Virus record (IMG/VR): IMGVR_UViG_3300006805_000183
Location: 1 to 22,494 of that record
Length of the DNA stretch: 22,494 nt
Reading direction: 5' to 3' (one strand)
Source of the DNA: a virus
Positions within the stretch are counted from its first letter, which is position 1, and each line of letters starts with the position of its first letter. Under the pieces are notes generated by a model, which worked only from the letters and a program-made list of their open reading frames with translations, was not told the DNA's origin and ran no database searches. Position numbers and translations under genes: made by a program. This document shows, piece by piece, positions 6,158 through 12,845 of the stretch.

Positions 6158-6678
6158 TGAGCGGGCCTGAGTTGATTCTGCCGGGGGCTGTCAACGAGTA
6201 CCCGTACGACATGACCTTTGACGATACCGAGACCCCGGCATGGGCGGTTAACACCCTCGCGGCAAACACGGTCTACCTCAAACGCCTCCCTCGGATCGCG
6301 GTCCCGAAGACGATCACCCAGATCGAATACTGGGTTGGCACGGCCAACGGGAACGTGGACGCGGGGTATTACACATCGACGGATGGGAGCACCTTTACGC
6401 GCGTGGCATCGGCCGGGAGCACGGCGGCGGCCGGAAGTGGCGAGTGGCAAGCTCTGGTTTTGACGGCGCCACTCACCCGTGTGCCGCGAGTGGACTACTG
6501 GATCGCGTTCGGCACCGATAGTGCCTCGCTGACCACGGGCAGGCTCTCCCTGGTCAACAACACCATCCCCGGCAAGGGGAGTCGGGCGCTCACCAAAGCC
6601 GCGTGGTCGAGTGGGCTCCCGGCATCGCTGTCGTCGATGACGACGGGCGGGCCGGTCGTCTTACTCTACGGGTCGTAA
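6157..6678 (+). CDS. Beta-rich virion or fibre-associated protein (173 aa)
   Basis: The ATG overlapping the preceding TGA is chosen; a GTG one codon earlier is also possible. The protein is rich in Thr, Ala, Tyr and Trp with repeated beta segments (ITQIEYWVGTANGNVDAGYY, WIAFGTDSASLT) in a jelly-roll or galactose-binding-like pattern seen in phage receptor-contacting modules. It directly precedes a beta-helix spike, so it may be its adaptor or another host-contact protein. No catalytic motif is visible. Confidence 0.55.
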   Translation: MSGPELILPGAVNEYPYDMTFDDTETPAWAVNTLAANTVYLKRLPRIAVPKTITQIEYWVGTANGNVDAGYYTSTDGSTFTRVASAGSTAAAGSGEWQALVLTAPLTRVPRVDYWIAFGTDSASLTTGRLSLVNNTIPGKGSRALTKAAWSSGLPASLSSMTTGGPVVLLYGS

Positions 6679-6680
6679 CA

Positions 6681-8231
6681 ATGCAGCGGATTGACCGCCG
6701 TGCGATTACCGTGGTGGACGCCAGGGCCGATCACGGGGCCACCGGCGATGGCACGACCGACGATACCGCCGCCATTGCCGCCGCCATTGCCGCCGCTGGT
6801 GCGGGGGGGACGACGCTCCTTCCAAAGGGGACCTACATTGTCACCCCGTCAGGAGCGAGCACCCCGGCGCTGACGCTCTCCGGAGCCGGAGCATCGTTGA
6901 TCGCGGAGCCGGGCACGACGATCAAACTCAAGACGGGATCGCCGTCGAACAGCATCGCGCTCTATGTCACCGGGACGGATGTCACCGTGCGTGGCGTTGG
7001 ATTTGATCTCAATGCCCAGGCGGCCGCATTCGGCGTCGAGATTCGCAGCAACGCGCACCGCGCAACGGTCGCGGGGTGCCGCGTCATCAACGGGACGGCT
7101 TCCGGGTCCATCGCCATCCGTGTGGACTCCGCGAACGATGTGCTCATCGATGGCAATCACACGGTCGGCTGCGTTTGGGGCGTGATTACCGCCAATACCA
7201 CCAGTCCCACCCGACTGGTCATTACCGGAAACGCATTCGATGGCACCGGGGTGACGGGTGGGGATGGCGTGGAGATCAACACCCCGTCAGGGGCGGCCTC
7301 GGATGTAACCGTGGATGGCAACGTCGTCTCGAATTACGCATCAAGCGCATCGACCAATGGGTTGGGGATTGCTTTTGCCCATGTCACGCGGGGGGCGATC
7401 GCGAACAACATGGTCACGAATTGCGGACTCGATGGGATTCATGTCGAGGATGGATCAACGGATATCACGATCACCGGCAATGTCGTGTCTGGGTGTGGCC
7501 GATCTGGGATCGCGGTCAACTCCGCAAACGCCGCACGGTTGACGCGCGGCATCGTGATCGATGCGAACGTTGTCGATGGCTGTCTCACGGCGAGCGGATC
7601 AGCCGGGATTGGCATCGAGGGAACCGAAGCGCAATACGATTGCGTCGTCAGCGACAACATTGTCCGCGCCTGTGGGCGCGCATCGGCGACGTGCTACGGC
7701 ATCTATCTCAACACGGCGAGCTATAACCACCGGGTGACCAACAACATCGTGTCCAACACCACTGGCGCGACGACGGCGGGCATCCGGGTTGACGCCAGCA
7801 CCAATGTGCTGCTCCAAGGCAACCGTTGTTACGACGATCAAGGATCGCCCACGCAAGATCATGGCGTGACGATTCATGGCAACCAGGTGGATCTCCACGT
7901 TCTCGACAACGACCTGACCGGCAACGGGACGGCGGGCATCGATCTGGCGTCCATCGGCATGACGACCCGCGTGGTCTACCGGAACAACGCCGGTCACGTC
8001 ACCGAAGCGAGCGGGACCGGGTCGATTGCCAGCGGCGCGACGAGCGCGACGGTAACGCACGGGTTGGCGGTGACGCCGACCAGGATCGATGTGACTTTGC
8101 GCGAGAACCCCACGAACGACGTTGGGTTGATGTGGGTCGATACCATTGGCGCTACCACGTTCGCGGTCAATTGCCGATCCGATCCGGGCGCGAGCAATCT
8201 CGACTTCGGGTGGATTGCCGAGGTGGCCTGA
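6681..8231 (+). CDS. Pectate-lyase-like beta-helix spike (516 aa)
   Basis: The start is the ATG two bases after the previous stop. Residues 11-60 (VVDARADHGATGDGTTDDTA then AIAAAIAAAGAGGTTLLPKG) are the classic N-terminal signature of the pectate lyase 3 superfamily found in tailspikes. Residues ~80-430 form repeated right-handed beta-helix coils with many N-x-V/I and D-G-I steps (e.g. NVVSGCGRSGIAV, NIVSNTTG). The last ~75 residues (GSIASGATSATVTHGLAVTP ... FGWIAEV) match a C-terminal trimerisation/receptor domain common in phage fibres. It probably binds or cleaves host surface glycans. Placement between head genes and the connector rather than after tail genes is unusual and could mean a head-attached spike. 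Confidence 0.88.
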   Translation: MQRIDRRAITVVDARADHGATGDGTTDDTAAIAAAIAAAGAGGTTLLPKGTYIVTPSGASTPALTLSGAGASLIAEPGTTIKLKTGSPSNSIALYVTGTDVTVRGVGFDLNAQAAAFGVEIRSNAHRATVAGCRVINGTASGSIAIRVDSANDVLIDGNHTVGCVWGVITANTTSPTRLVITGNAFDGTGVTGGDGVEINTPSGAASDVTVDGNVVSNYASSASTNGLGIAFAHVTRGAIANNMVTNCGLDGIHVEDGSTDITITGNVVSGCGRSGIAVNSANAARLTRGIVIDANVVDGCLTASGSAGIGIEGTEAQYDCVVSDNIVRACGRASATCYGIYLNTASYNHRVTNNIVSNTTGATTAGIRVDASTNVLLQGNRCYDDQGSPTQDHGVTIHGNQVDLHVLDNDLTGNGTAGIDLASIGMTTRVVYRNNAGHVTEASGTGSIASGATSATVTHGLAVTPTRIDVTLRENPTNDVGLMWVDTIGATTFAVNCRSDPGASNLDFGWIAEVA

Positions 8232-9007
8232 TGCACCCCATCAACACCGCCATCACCGACGCCCTCACCTTCCTCGACACCGCCGGGTCGTTGGTCACCG
8301 GAAAGGCGAACGGCGACTTCACGAAGACCGCCTACCTGACGAGCACGCCAGCGACCACGGCGACCGTCACGGTCACCACCGACTCCGCCATCACCGGGGA
8401 ATACCCGATCTCGTTCACGCCGACCGCCGTGGGCCGCTGGAAGGTTAGGGTGAGTTGCACGCATAACGGGCATACCTACCGCTGGGAAGAGGTGTACGAC
8501 GTCATCACCGCCGCCCAGGCCGACCCGGCGGCGGCGCTGGCGGACGCATCGACCGGTATCAAGGCGTCGATCCTCAACGCGACCACGGCGGGCGCATCAG
8601 ACGGGACCGTGCTCGGTGCGTTGTTGCGCATTGGGCGCGGCACGGCCTACGTCACCGCGCCGGTGGCCGAGACGACCGCGATCGAGGTCCGGCAGGGTGA
8701 CGACTATCTCAACGCGGACGGGCGCGCGCTCGAATGGGCGACGGACGCGGCCGGCGACTGGCCCACCCTGACCGACGCAACAGTCGCGTTCACCGCCGCC
8801 CACGTCTATGGCAGTGATACGTTCACCAAGGCCGGTACCGTCGTCACCGCGACGGGTGCAACCAAACGGGTCAGGGTGGAACTGACCGCCGCCGAAACCA
8901 CCGGCTTGCAGTCCGGACGGTGGACCTACGAACTCGTTGCCACTCTCGCGAACGCCAGCGTCGTCACGTTGGCCGCGCACCGGATGACCGTGCATGAGCG
9001 TATCTAA
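8231..9007 (+). CDS. Fibre/baseplate-like protein with BppU-like C-terminal half (258 aa)
   Basis: The ATG overlaps the spike stop (TGATG). Residues 1-~90 form an Ig-like beta domain (ATVTVTTDSAITGEYPISFT, RWKVRVSCTHNGHTYRWEEV). Residues ~148-258 start TAIEVRQGDDYLNADG and continue with alternating strands ending TLAAHRMTVHERI, resembling the N-terminal domain of lactococcal-phage BppU baseplate proteins, which anchor receptor-binding proteins. Together with the spike it looks like a host-recognition pair. A short linker (~95-140) is Ala/Asp-rich. The family match is by eye and moderate. Confidence 0.6.
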   Translation: MHPINTAITDALTFLDTAGSLVTGKANGDFTKTAYLTSTPATTATVTVTTDSAITGEYPISFTPTAVGRWKVRVSCTHNGHTYRWEEVYDVITAAQADPAAALADASTGIKASILNATTAGASDGTVLGALLRIGRGTAYVTAPVAETTAIEVRQGDDYLNADGRALEWATDAAGDWPTLTDATVAFTAAHVYGSDTFTKAGTVVTATGATKRVRVELTAAETTGLQSGRWTYELVATLANASVVTLAAHRMTVHERI

Positions 9008-9021
9008 AGGCGCGGTCGCTA

Positions 9022-9030
9022 TGCTAGACT
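9022..9030 (+). promoter_or_regulatory. Extended -10 promoter candidate ahead of the connector/tail operon
   Basis: TGC-TAGACT forms an extended -10 box (TGn plus hexamer). No good -35 is visible 17 bases upstream. The distance from the box to the GGTGACTG of leader B is 16 bases, against 17 for the promoter and leader A, supporting the same arrangement. Confidence 0.5.
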
Positions 9031-9046
9031 AGGCGCAATTAGAGAC

Positions 9047-9118
9047 GGTGACTGCAAAGCCGCCAGAGACGCCCCGGTGACGAATTCGCCGCCAGGGTTG
9101 CTCTGGCGGCTTTTCGTT
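9047..9118 (+). promoter_or_regulatory. Structured leader element B (repeat of 1995-2065)
   Basis: It has the same block order and spacing as leader A: GGTGACTG-N2-AAGCCGCCAGAGA-N6-GGTGACG-N6-CCGCCAGGG-N3-CTCTGGCGG-C-TTTTCGTT. The 3' arm can pair with CCGCCAGAG at 9060-9068 (9 bp) or with GCCGCCAG at 9088-9095 (8 bp, together with the extra C). It separates the spike/fibre genes from the connector and tail genes. The conserved blocks with variable, length-fixed spacers argue for function rather than chance or recent duplication. Confidence 0.7.
9088..9114 (+). terminator. Terminator-like hairpin in leader B
   Basis: GCCGCCAG (9088-9095) pairs perfectly with CTGGCGGC (9103-9110), with a seven-base loop and four T directly after. 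This is a convincing intrinsic-terminator shape, placed downstream of a promoter-like box and upstream of the connector gene. Confidence 0.6.
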
Positions 9119-9134
9119 TAAGGCGGGTACGGCC

Positions 9135-9734
9135 ATCGCGATCGTCAACGGCTACTGCGATCTCTCCTCGTTGAAGGCGCGCATTGCCGCGACCGACAGC
9201 GGCAACGACACGGTCTATGAGGCCGTGATCGAGGCGGCGTCGCGGCAGATCGACGGCTATTGCGGGCGCCGCTTCTACGCCGCCACCGAGACCCGCTACT
9301 ACACCCCCGATGCCGGTGACCTGTTCGACGTGGATGATCTCGTCAGCGTGACGAGCCTCACCGCCGATGAGGACGGCGACCGCACTTACGAGCGCACCTG
9401 GGCCTCCACCGACTACGACCTGGAGCCCTACAACGCGGCGTTGGAAGGCAAGCCCTACACGCAGATTCGCGTCACCCCACGCGGCAACTACTCGTTCGTC
9501 GGCGCCCGCAAAGGCGTCAAGGTCGCGGGCTCGTTCGGCTGGCCCGCCGTACCCGACGCGGTCAACGAGGCGTGCCTGTTGCTCGCCGCACGGCTGGCGA
9601 AACGCCCCTCCGCGCCGTTCGGGATCGACCCGTCCGGCGGCGACATGGGCGGGGCGCAACGCCTGCCGGCCATGGACCCGGATGTCAAGCAACTGCTCGC
9701 CGCCTATCGCGTCTATCGGGTGGGGGCCGTCTGA
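9135..9734 (+). CDS. Head-tail connector, HK97 gp6-like (about 199 aa), start codon uncertain
   Basis: The protein carries family signatures: YCDLSSLKARI near the N-terminus, EAASRQIDGYCGRRFY, then DVDDLVSVTSLTADEDGDRT and a C-terminal helical part. This family forms a ring below the portal that joins head and tail. The YCDLSSL motif lies upstream of the first usable codon (TTG at 9171), and the frame back to its stop at 9078-9080 contains no ATG, GTG, TTG or CTG before 9171. ATC codons at 9135 or 9141, preceded by AAGGCGGG at 9120-9127, are the most likely starts; the given coordinate assumes the first. A TTG start at 9171 (187 aa) would remove the conserved motif. Confidence 0.85.
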   Translation: MAIVNGYCDLSSLKARIAATDSGNDTVYEAVIEAASRQIDGYCGRRFYAATETRYYTPDAGDLFDVDDLVSVTSLTADEDGDRTYERTWASTDYDLEPYNAALEGKPYTQIRVTPRGNYSFVGARKGVKVAGSFGWPAVPDAVNEACLLLAARLAKRPSAPFGIDPSGGDMGGAQRLPAMDPDVKQLLAAYRVYRVGAV

Positions 9735-10201
9735 TGGAATTCAAGTTCGACGCCACCGAGCTTGCCAAGATGGCCCGTAACTACGAAGGCGGACCCGCCA
9801 TCGTCAAGCAGGAACTGCGCAAGGGGCTGGCCCGCGCTGGGCAGATCGTGCGCAACGCCGCCGTCCGTCTCGTGCGCGTCAAGACCGGACGGTTGCGGAG
9901 TTCGCTGGCCGTCGATCCTGTGCGCGATCAGGGCGGGGTGCTCTCGGTCACGGTCGGCACAAATGTCAAATACGCGCCGGATGTCGAGTTCGGCACTGAC
10001 CCACATGTTATCGAGCCAGTACGCAAGAAGGCGCTCTATTGGGAGGGCGCTGAGCACCCGGTGCGGCGGGTCAACCATCCCGGCACGAAGCCGTATCCGT
10101 TCCTGCGGCCGGCGCTGCAGCAGTCCGGCCCGCGCATCTCCCAGACCATGCAGGACGCGGCCCGTGCGGCGTTCGCCCGCATCACGGCGGGAGGGCGCTG
10201 A
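9734..10201 (+). CDS. HK97 gp10-like head-tail joining / tail completion protein (155 aa)
   Basis: The ATG overlaps the connector stop (TGATG). It carries the typical HK97 gp10 motifs: VKTGRLRSSLAV around residue 49, VGTNVKYAPDVEFGT, then HPGTKPYPFLRPAL near the C-terminus. Members of this family complete the neck or tail end after head filling. The N-terminal 45 residues are a helix-rich lead. The stop overlaps the next ATG. Length is normal for the family. Confidence 0.9.
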   Translation: MEFKFDATELAKMARNYEGGPAIVKQELRKGLARAGQIVRNAAVRLVRVKTGRLRSSLAVDPVRDQGGVLSVTVGTNVKYAPDVEFGTDPHVIEPVRKKALYWEGAEHPVRRVNHPGTKPYPFLRPALQQSGPRISQTMQDAARAAFARITAGGR

Positions 10202-10641
10202 TGGCGTACACGATCGAAGCCCTGATGGCCGATGCGGTCACGACGGTCGAAACCGTCGCCGCCTTCAAATCCGTCTCCTACCCGCCGCCGCCGACGTGGC
10301 CCGCGTTCGGCCCGTTCGCCTATCTCGACTACGGCGGCTGTGAGATCGAACAGGGCTCGGATGAAGTCACGACCCATACGATCCTGATCCACGTCCTCAT
10401 GCCCATGCGCGGGGATTTCGCGGCGACGGCGGGCGAATACGCCGCCGTCCTGACCAACGCCCGCGCCGCGCATCGCGCCTTCTACACCAACGTCGTGATC
10501 GCGGGAGAGGCGGCGCTGGCATCGCCCGGCGCGATCAGCAAACCCGAGATCGTCGAATACAGCGGCGTGCGGTGCGTCCGCGCCACGCTGACGCTCCAGT
10601 GCGTGACGGCGGAAGACGTCGGCAGCCTGGTATCGGATTAG
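10201..10641 (+). CDS. Tail terminator-like protein (146 aa)
   Basis: The start overlaps the gp10-like stop. Layout (short helix MAYTIEALMADAVTTVETVA, central beta segment with HTILIHVLMPMRGDF, long helix YAAVLTNARAAHRAFYTN, C-terminal strand VRCVRATLTLQCVTAED) resembles the tail terminator / lambda gpU-type fold that caps the tail tube and joins it to the neck. The position between the gp10-like gene and the tail tube gene matches the standard order in siphoviruses. Assignment rests on order and secondary-structure pattern rather than a strict motif. Confidence 0.72.
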   Translation: MAYTIEALMADAVTTVETVAAFKSVSYPPPPTWPAFGPFAYLDYGGCEIEQGSDEVTTHTILIHVLMPMRGDFAATAGEYAAVLTNARAAHRAFYTNVVIAGEAALASPGAISKPEIVEYSGVRCVRATLTLQCVTAEDVGSLVSD

Positions 10642-10650
10642 GAGCGACGC

Positions 10651-10836
10651 ATGCTCAGGTACATCGGACCGCGCCTCAGCACCGGAGAGATTGAACGGAG
10701 CCTGATCTACTCCGGCATCCCCGCGCTCGACGAGATCGACGACACGACGCTTACGCCGGAACAGGTCAAGCACGCGCTCGCCTCCGGCCTCTACGAACGG
10801 GTCAAGGAACCGCCGAAGAAGGGCGAGAAGGAGTAG
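10651..10836 (+). CDS. Small tail-region protein (61 aa)
   Basis: The ATG at 10651 follows GGAGCGAC. The product MLRYIGPRLSTGEIERSLIY continues with an acidic helix (LDEIDDTTLTPEQVKHALAS) and ends in a basic tail with KEPPKKGEKE. No domain is recognised. Such small soluble genes occur between terminator and tube genes in other phages; its role is unknown. Confidence 0.6.
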   Translation: MLRYIGPRLSTGEIERSLIYSGIPALDEIDDTTLTPEQVKHALASGLYERVKEPPKKGEKE

Positions 10837-10842
10837 CAGCGC

Positions 10843-11877
10843 ATGGCCGGGTTTACGAATGTGATCGTGCTCGATCGCATCGAAGCGAAGATCGAAGGCA
10901 CACGGGGCACCGCCGAATCCACGATGACGCGGCCCATTGTGTTTCCCCATGGGCGGGCGTCGTGGACGTTTGAAGCGGATGAGGCGATCACGCCGGAGAC
11001 GCTGCGCTCGTACCACGCCACCGATGCCGACAACACCACGGTCGGCGTGTCGATCTCGCGGCTCAATATCGAGTTCTTCGCCAGCTATGAGGAGATCATC
11101 TGGTGGTGGAACCTCGCGCTCAAAGGGAGCAACCTCACCGGCACGACCACCGGTTCCACCCCGGCGGGTTACACCCACACGTTCACGCCGACCGCCGCGA
11201 CCGACGACCTCGCCACGGCCACGTTCAAGGTCGGCGACGGCGCGGTGGCCTACCTGCTCGATCGCGGCGTCGTCAACACCATGACCATGCGCTGGAATCC
11301 GGCGCGGGGCGGAGACGCCTACTGGATGGTCAGCGTCGAGATCTTCTGCCGCTTCGGTGGAACGACGACGTTTGACGCGCCGAGCGCCGTCACGCGGCAC
11401 AAGATCGCGGCCAAGGGGACCAAGGTCTACGTGGACGCCACCGGCGGCACCATCGGCACGACCCAGGTGACCGGGCAGATTCGGTCCGGCAGCATCACGA
11501 TCACGAACAACATCGAAGAGAAGCAGATGACCGAGGACGATTCGGTCATGGCTGACGACTTCGCCCGCGGCGAGCAGGTCATCAGTTTCGAGATCGTGCG
11601 TGAGCTCACGGCGGACACCGAATTCGCGCACCTGCGGGCCGGCACGGTGCGCAAGATTCGCATCTCGAAAGAGGGCGACAGCATCGGCAGCACGCCGACC
11701 ACCGCCTACCTGCTCAAGATCGACTTCCCGGTCGCGCGCTACATGCCACGGCTCGCGCCCAACTGGCAGGGCCAGAACCGGGTGGTGACGATGGCGGGGC
11801 GGGCGCTGCGCAACAGCAGCAACACCGTCCCGATCACGGCGGTCTCGGTGATCGCGGCTGAGACGGTGACGGCCTGA
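10843..11877 (+). CDS. Major tail tube protein (344 aa)
   Basis: The sequence is a long beta-rich protein starting MAGFTNVIVLDRIEAKIEGT with the tube-like strands TRPIVFPHGRASWTFEAD, SRLNIEFFASYEEIIWWWN, and later SGSITITNNIEEKQMTEDD and ISFEIVRELTADTEFAHLRA, as in siphovirus tail tube proteins. It polymerises into the hollow tail tube around the tape measure. At 344 residues it is large enough to carry an additional surface domain. Its position just before the frameshifted chaperone genes and the tape measure confirms the role. The stop overlaps the next ATG. Confidence 0.88.
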   Translation: MAGFTNVIVLDRIEAKIEGTRGTAESTMTRPIVFPHGRASWTFEADEAITPETLRSYHATDADNTTVGVSISRLNIEFFASYEEIIWWWNLALKGSNLTGTTTGSTPAGYTHTFTPTAATDDLATATFKVGDGAVAYLLDRGVVNTMTMRWNPARGGDAYWMVSVEIFCRFGGTTTFDAPSAVTRHKIAAKGTKVYVDATGGTIGTTQVTGQIRSGSITITNNIEEKQMTEDDSVMADDFARGEQVISFEIVRELTADTEFAHLRAGTVRKIRISKEGDSIGSTPTTAYLLKIDFPVARYMPRLAPNWQGQNRVVTMAGRALRNSSNTVPITAVSVIAAETVTA

Positions 11878-12473
11878 TGGTTGACCTCATGGACCTCGTT
11901 CGACCGGCGAACGCCAGCGCCACGCTTGCGAACGGCGCTGGCTACGCCTACTTCAAGCGGTACGAGTGGATCGCGTACCCCAGCGACCAACCGGACATGC
12001 TCATCCCCGACCCGGAGAGTGAGGACGGCAAGGGGACGAAGCTCATTCCCGCTCCGTGGTGGCGGGCGGAGTTCGTCGGATTCCGCGCCCGCATCCTGGT
12101 CAACCCGAACGGCGCGCAGCTCCGCTATGAGCAGGAGATGTACAAGCAGCACGCGCGGCACACCATCAAGGAATCGGAGTACCTGGCCGCCGTCGCGGAC
12201 CGCGTCGCTGAATGGGACATCGTGTTGGTTGACGAGGCCGGTGAGCGGGCGCCGCTGGCCTCGCCGAAGGAGATGGGGTGGGAAGCGTTCCTTGAGCTTC
12301 CGCCGCTTCTGCTGACCTGGCTGATGATCGAGGTTCGGACCGCGCACCTCCCAAAAGCAATGATGAGCGGTGGGAGCAGTGCTGGGCCGCCGGCTTCAGC
12401 GACGGACCGGACGCCAGATCACCCGGACCCGGCGCTCCCGACGTCCTCATCGAAGCCGCCCGACACCGATTGA
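11877..12473 (+). CDS. Tail assembly chaperone, zero-frame product (lambda gpG-like, 198 aa)
   Basis: The start overlaps the tube stop (TGATG). It encodes a mainly helical protein (YFKRYEWIAYPSDQPDML, then ARHTIKESEYLAAVADRVAE and a WEAFLELPPLLLTWLMIEVR segment) ending in a low-complexity Ser/Pro/Asp tail. Position between tube and tape measure and the slippery site at 12350-12356 identify it as the short chaperone that coats the tape measure during assembly. The final ~38 residues after the slippery site are low-complexity and probably dispensable compared with the extension produced by frameshifting. Confidence 0.85.
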   Translation: MVDLMDLVRPANASATLANGAGYAYFKRYEWIAYPSDQPDMLIPDPESEDGKGTKLIPAPWWRAEFVGFRARILVNPNGAQLRYEQEMYKQHARHTIKESEYLAAVADRVAEWDIVLVDEAGERAPLASPKEMGWEAFLELPPLLLTWLMIEVRTAHLPKAMMSGGSSAGPPASATDRTPDHPDPALPTSSSKPPDTD

Positions 12474-12610
12474 GCGACCTCAGTCTCGTGGAATGGAGCA
12501 TGACCGACATGCAGCACTGGAACGAAATGGCGCAAGCAATGTCGTCATGGCACTACGGCAAGACGGCGGCGAGCCGGACGGCCGAAGCGAGAGCCGACAA
12601 CGCGGACTGA
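11877..12610 (+). CDS. Tail assembly chaperone, -1 frameshift fusion (lambda gpGT-like, about 244 aa)
   Basis: Reading the zero frame to codon 160 (AAA at 12354-12356) and then slipping back one base gives a continuous 84-codon extension ending at TGA 12608-12610. It begins SNDERWEQCWAAGFSDGPDA, continues with a helical VLIEAARHRLSDLSLVEWSM and a WNEMAQAMSSWHYGKTAAS segment, and looks like a normal protein, unlike the Arg-rich +1 frame. The extension has no long ATG-initiated frame, so start-based gene finding misses it. In lambda, the G:GT ratio is essential for tail assembly. Described as join(11877..12356,12356..12610). Confidence 0.85.
12350..12356 (+). promoter_or_regulatory. -1 programmed frameshift slippery site C CCA AAA
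   Basis: The heptamer is X XXY YYZ in the zero frame (C CCA AAA, followed by GCA). After a -1 slip the P- and A-site codons become CCC and AAA, so pairing is kept. Just downstream lies a GC-rich stretch around 12380-12400 that could fold (GCTG ... CAGC around GGCCGCCGGC) as a stimulator; this was not computed. Confidence 0.85.
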
Positions 12611-12614
12611 CGCG

Positions 12615-12800
12615 CTAGCCAAACGTTGCGGTGCGTTCGAGGATCTGTATGCCGAGCCATTCCAAGCCAAACACCAACGGCGTCGCGACTGCCCAGAGGA
12701 CCATCTGTCCGGCTCCTCCGCCGGTCAACGTGAGCACGGTATGGGCAATGTACGATTTTTTTTTTAAGGATACGGCGACCGCCGAGAACATCGCAAGCAT
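12615..12800 (-). CDS. Small minus-strand membrane protein (61 aa), candidate moron
   Basis: This is the only credible minus-strand gene here. Its ATG is preceded on the minus strand by AAGGAG at 6 bases (plus strand CTCCTT, 12807-12812). The product starts MLAMFSAVAVSLKKKSYIAH and contains a hydrophobic stretch at ~34-53 (VLWAVATPLVFGLEWLGIQI), so one membrane helix with a basic preceding loop. It converges on the chaperone gene end (four bases apart) and diverges from the tape measure gene. Leu-TTA and three AAA Lys codons come from a ten-A tract and are unlike the rest of the window. If the tract is an artefact (see 12756-12787), part of this gene may be unreliable. A prophage-expressed exclusion protein is possible. 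Confidence 0.5.
   Translation of the reverse strand: MLAMFSAVAVSLKKKSYIAHTVLTLTGGGAGQMVLWAVATPLVFGLEWLGIQILERTATFG
12756..12787. other. Ten-T tract plus P5-adapter-like sequence
   Basis: Ten T are followed by AAG, GATACGGCGACC, one G and CCGAGA. The Illumina P5 grafting oligo is ten T, AAT, GATACGGCGACC, A, CCGAGA: only two of 32 positions differ. The plus-strand translation FFFKDTATAE nearly equals the adapter-derived artefact string FFFKDTATTE seen in databases. The T tract is out of keeping with this GC-rich window. Similarity ends after 12787. Confidence 0.6.
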
Positions 12801-12845
12801 CGTGGACTCCTTAGCGTGCGGCAATGGTAGCACGAGGGGGGCGCG

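Noticed and set aside
10036-11631. 531-residue open frame on the minus strand
   Set aside because: It lies opposite clear connector-region and tail tube genes and is rich in Arg, Asp and His with no domain; a typical mirror frame in GC-rich coding DNA.
12370-12618. 82-residue plus-strand frame as second chaperone gene
   Set aside because: It is Arg-rich and in the +1 frame. The -1 frame from the slippery site is the protein-like one and ends at 12610.
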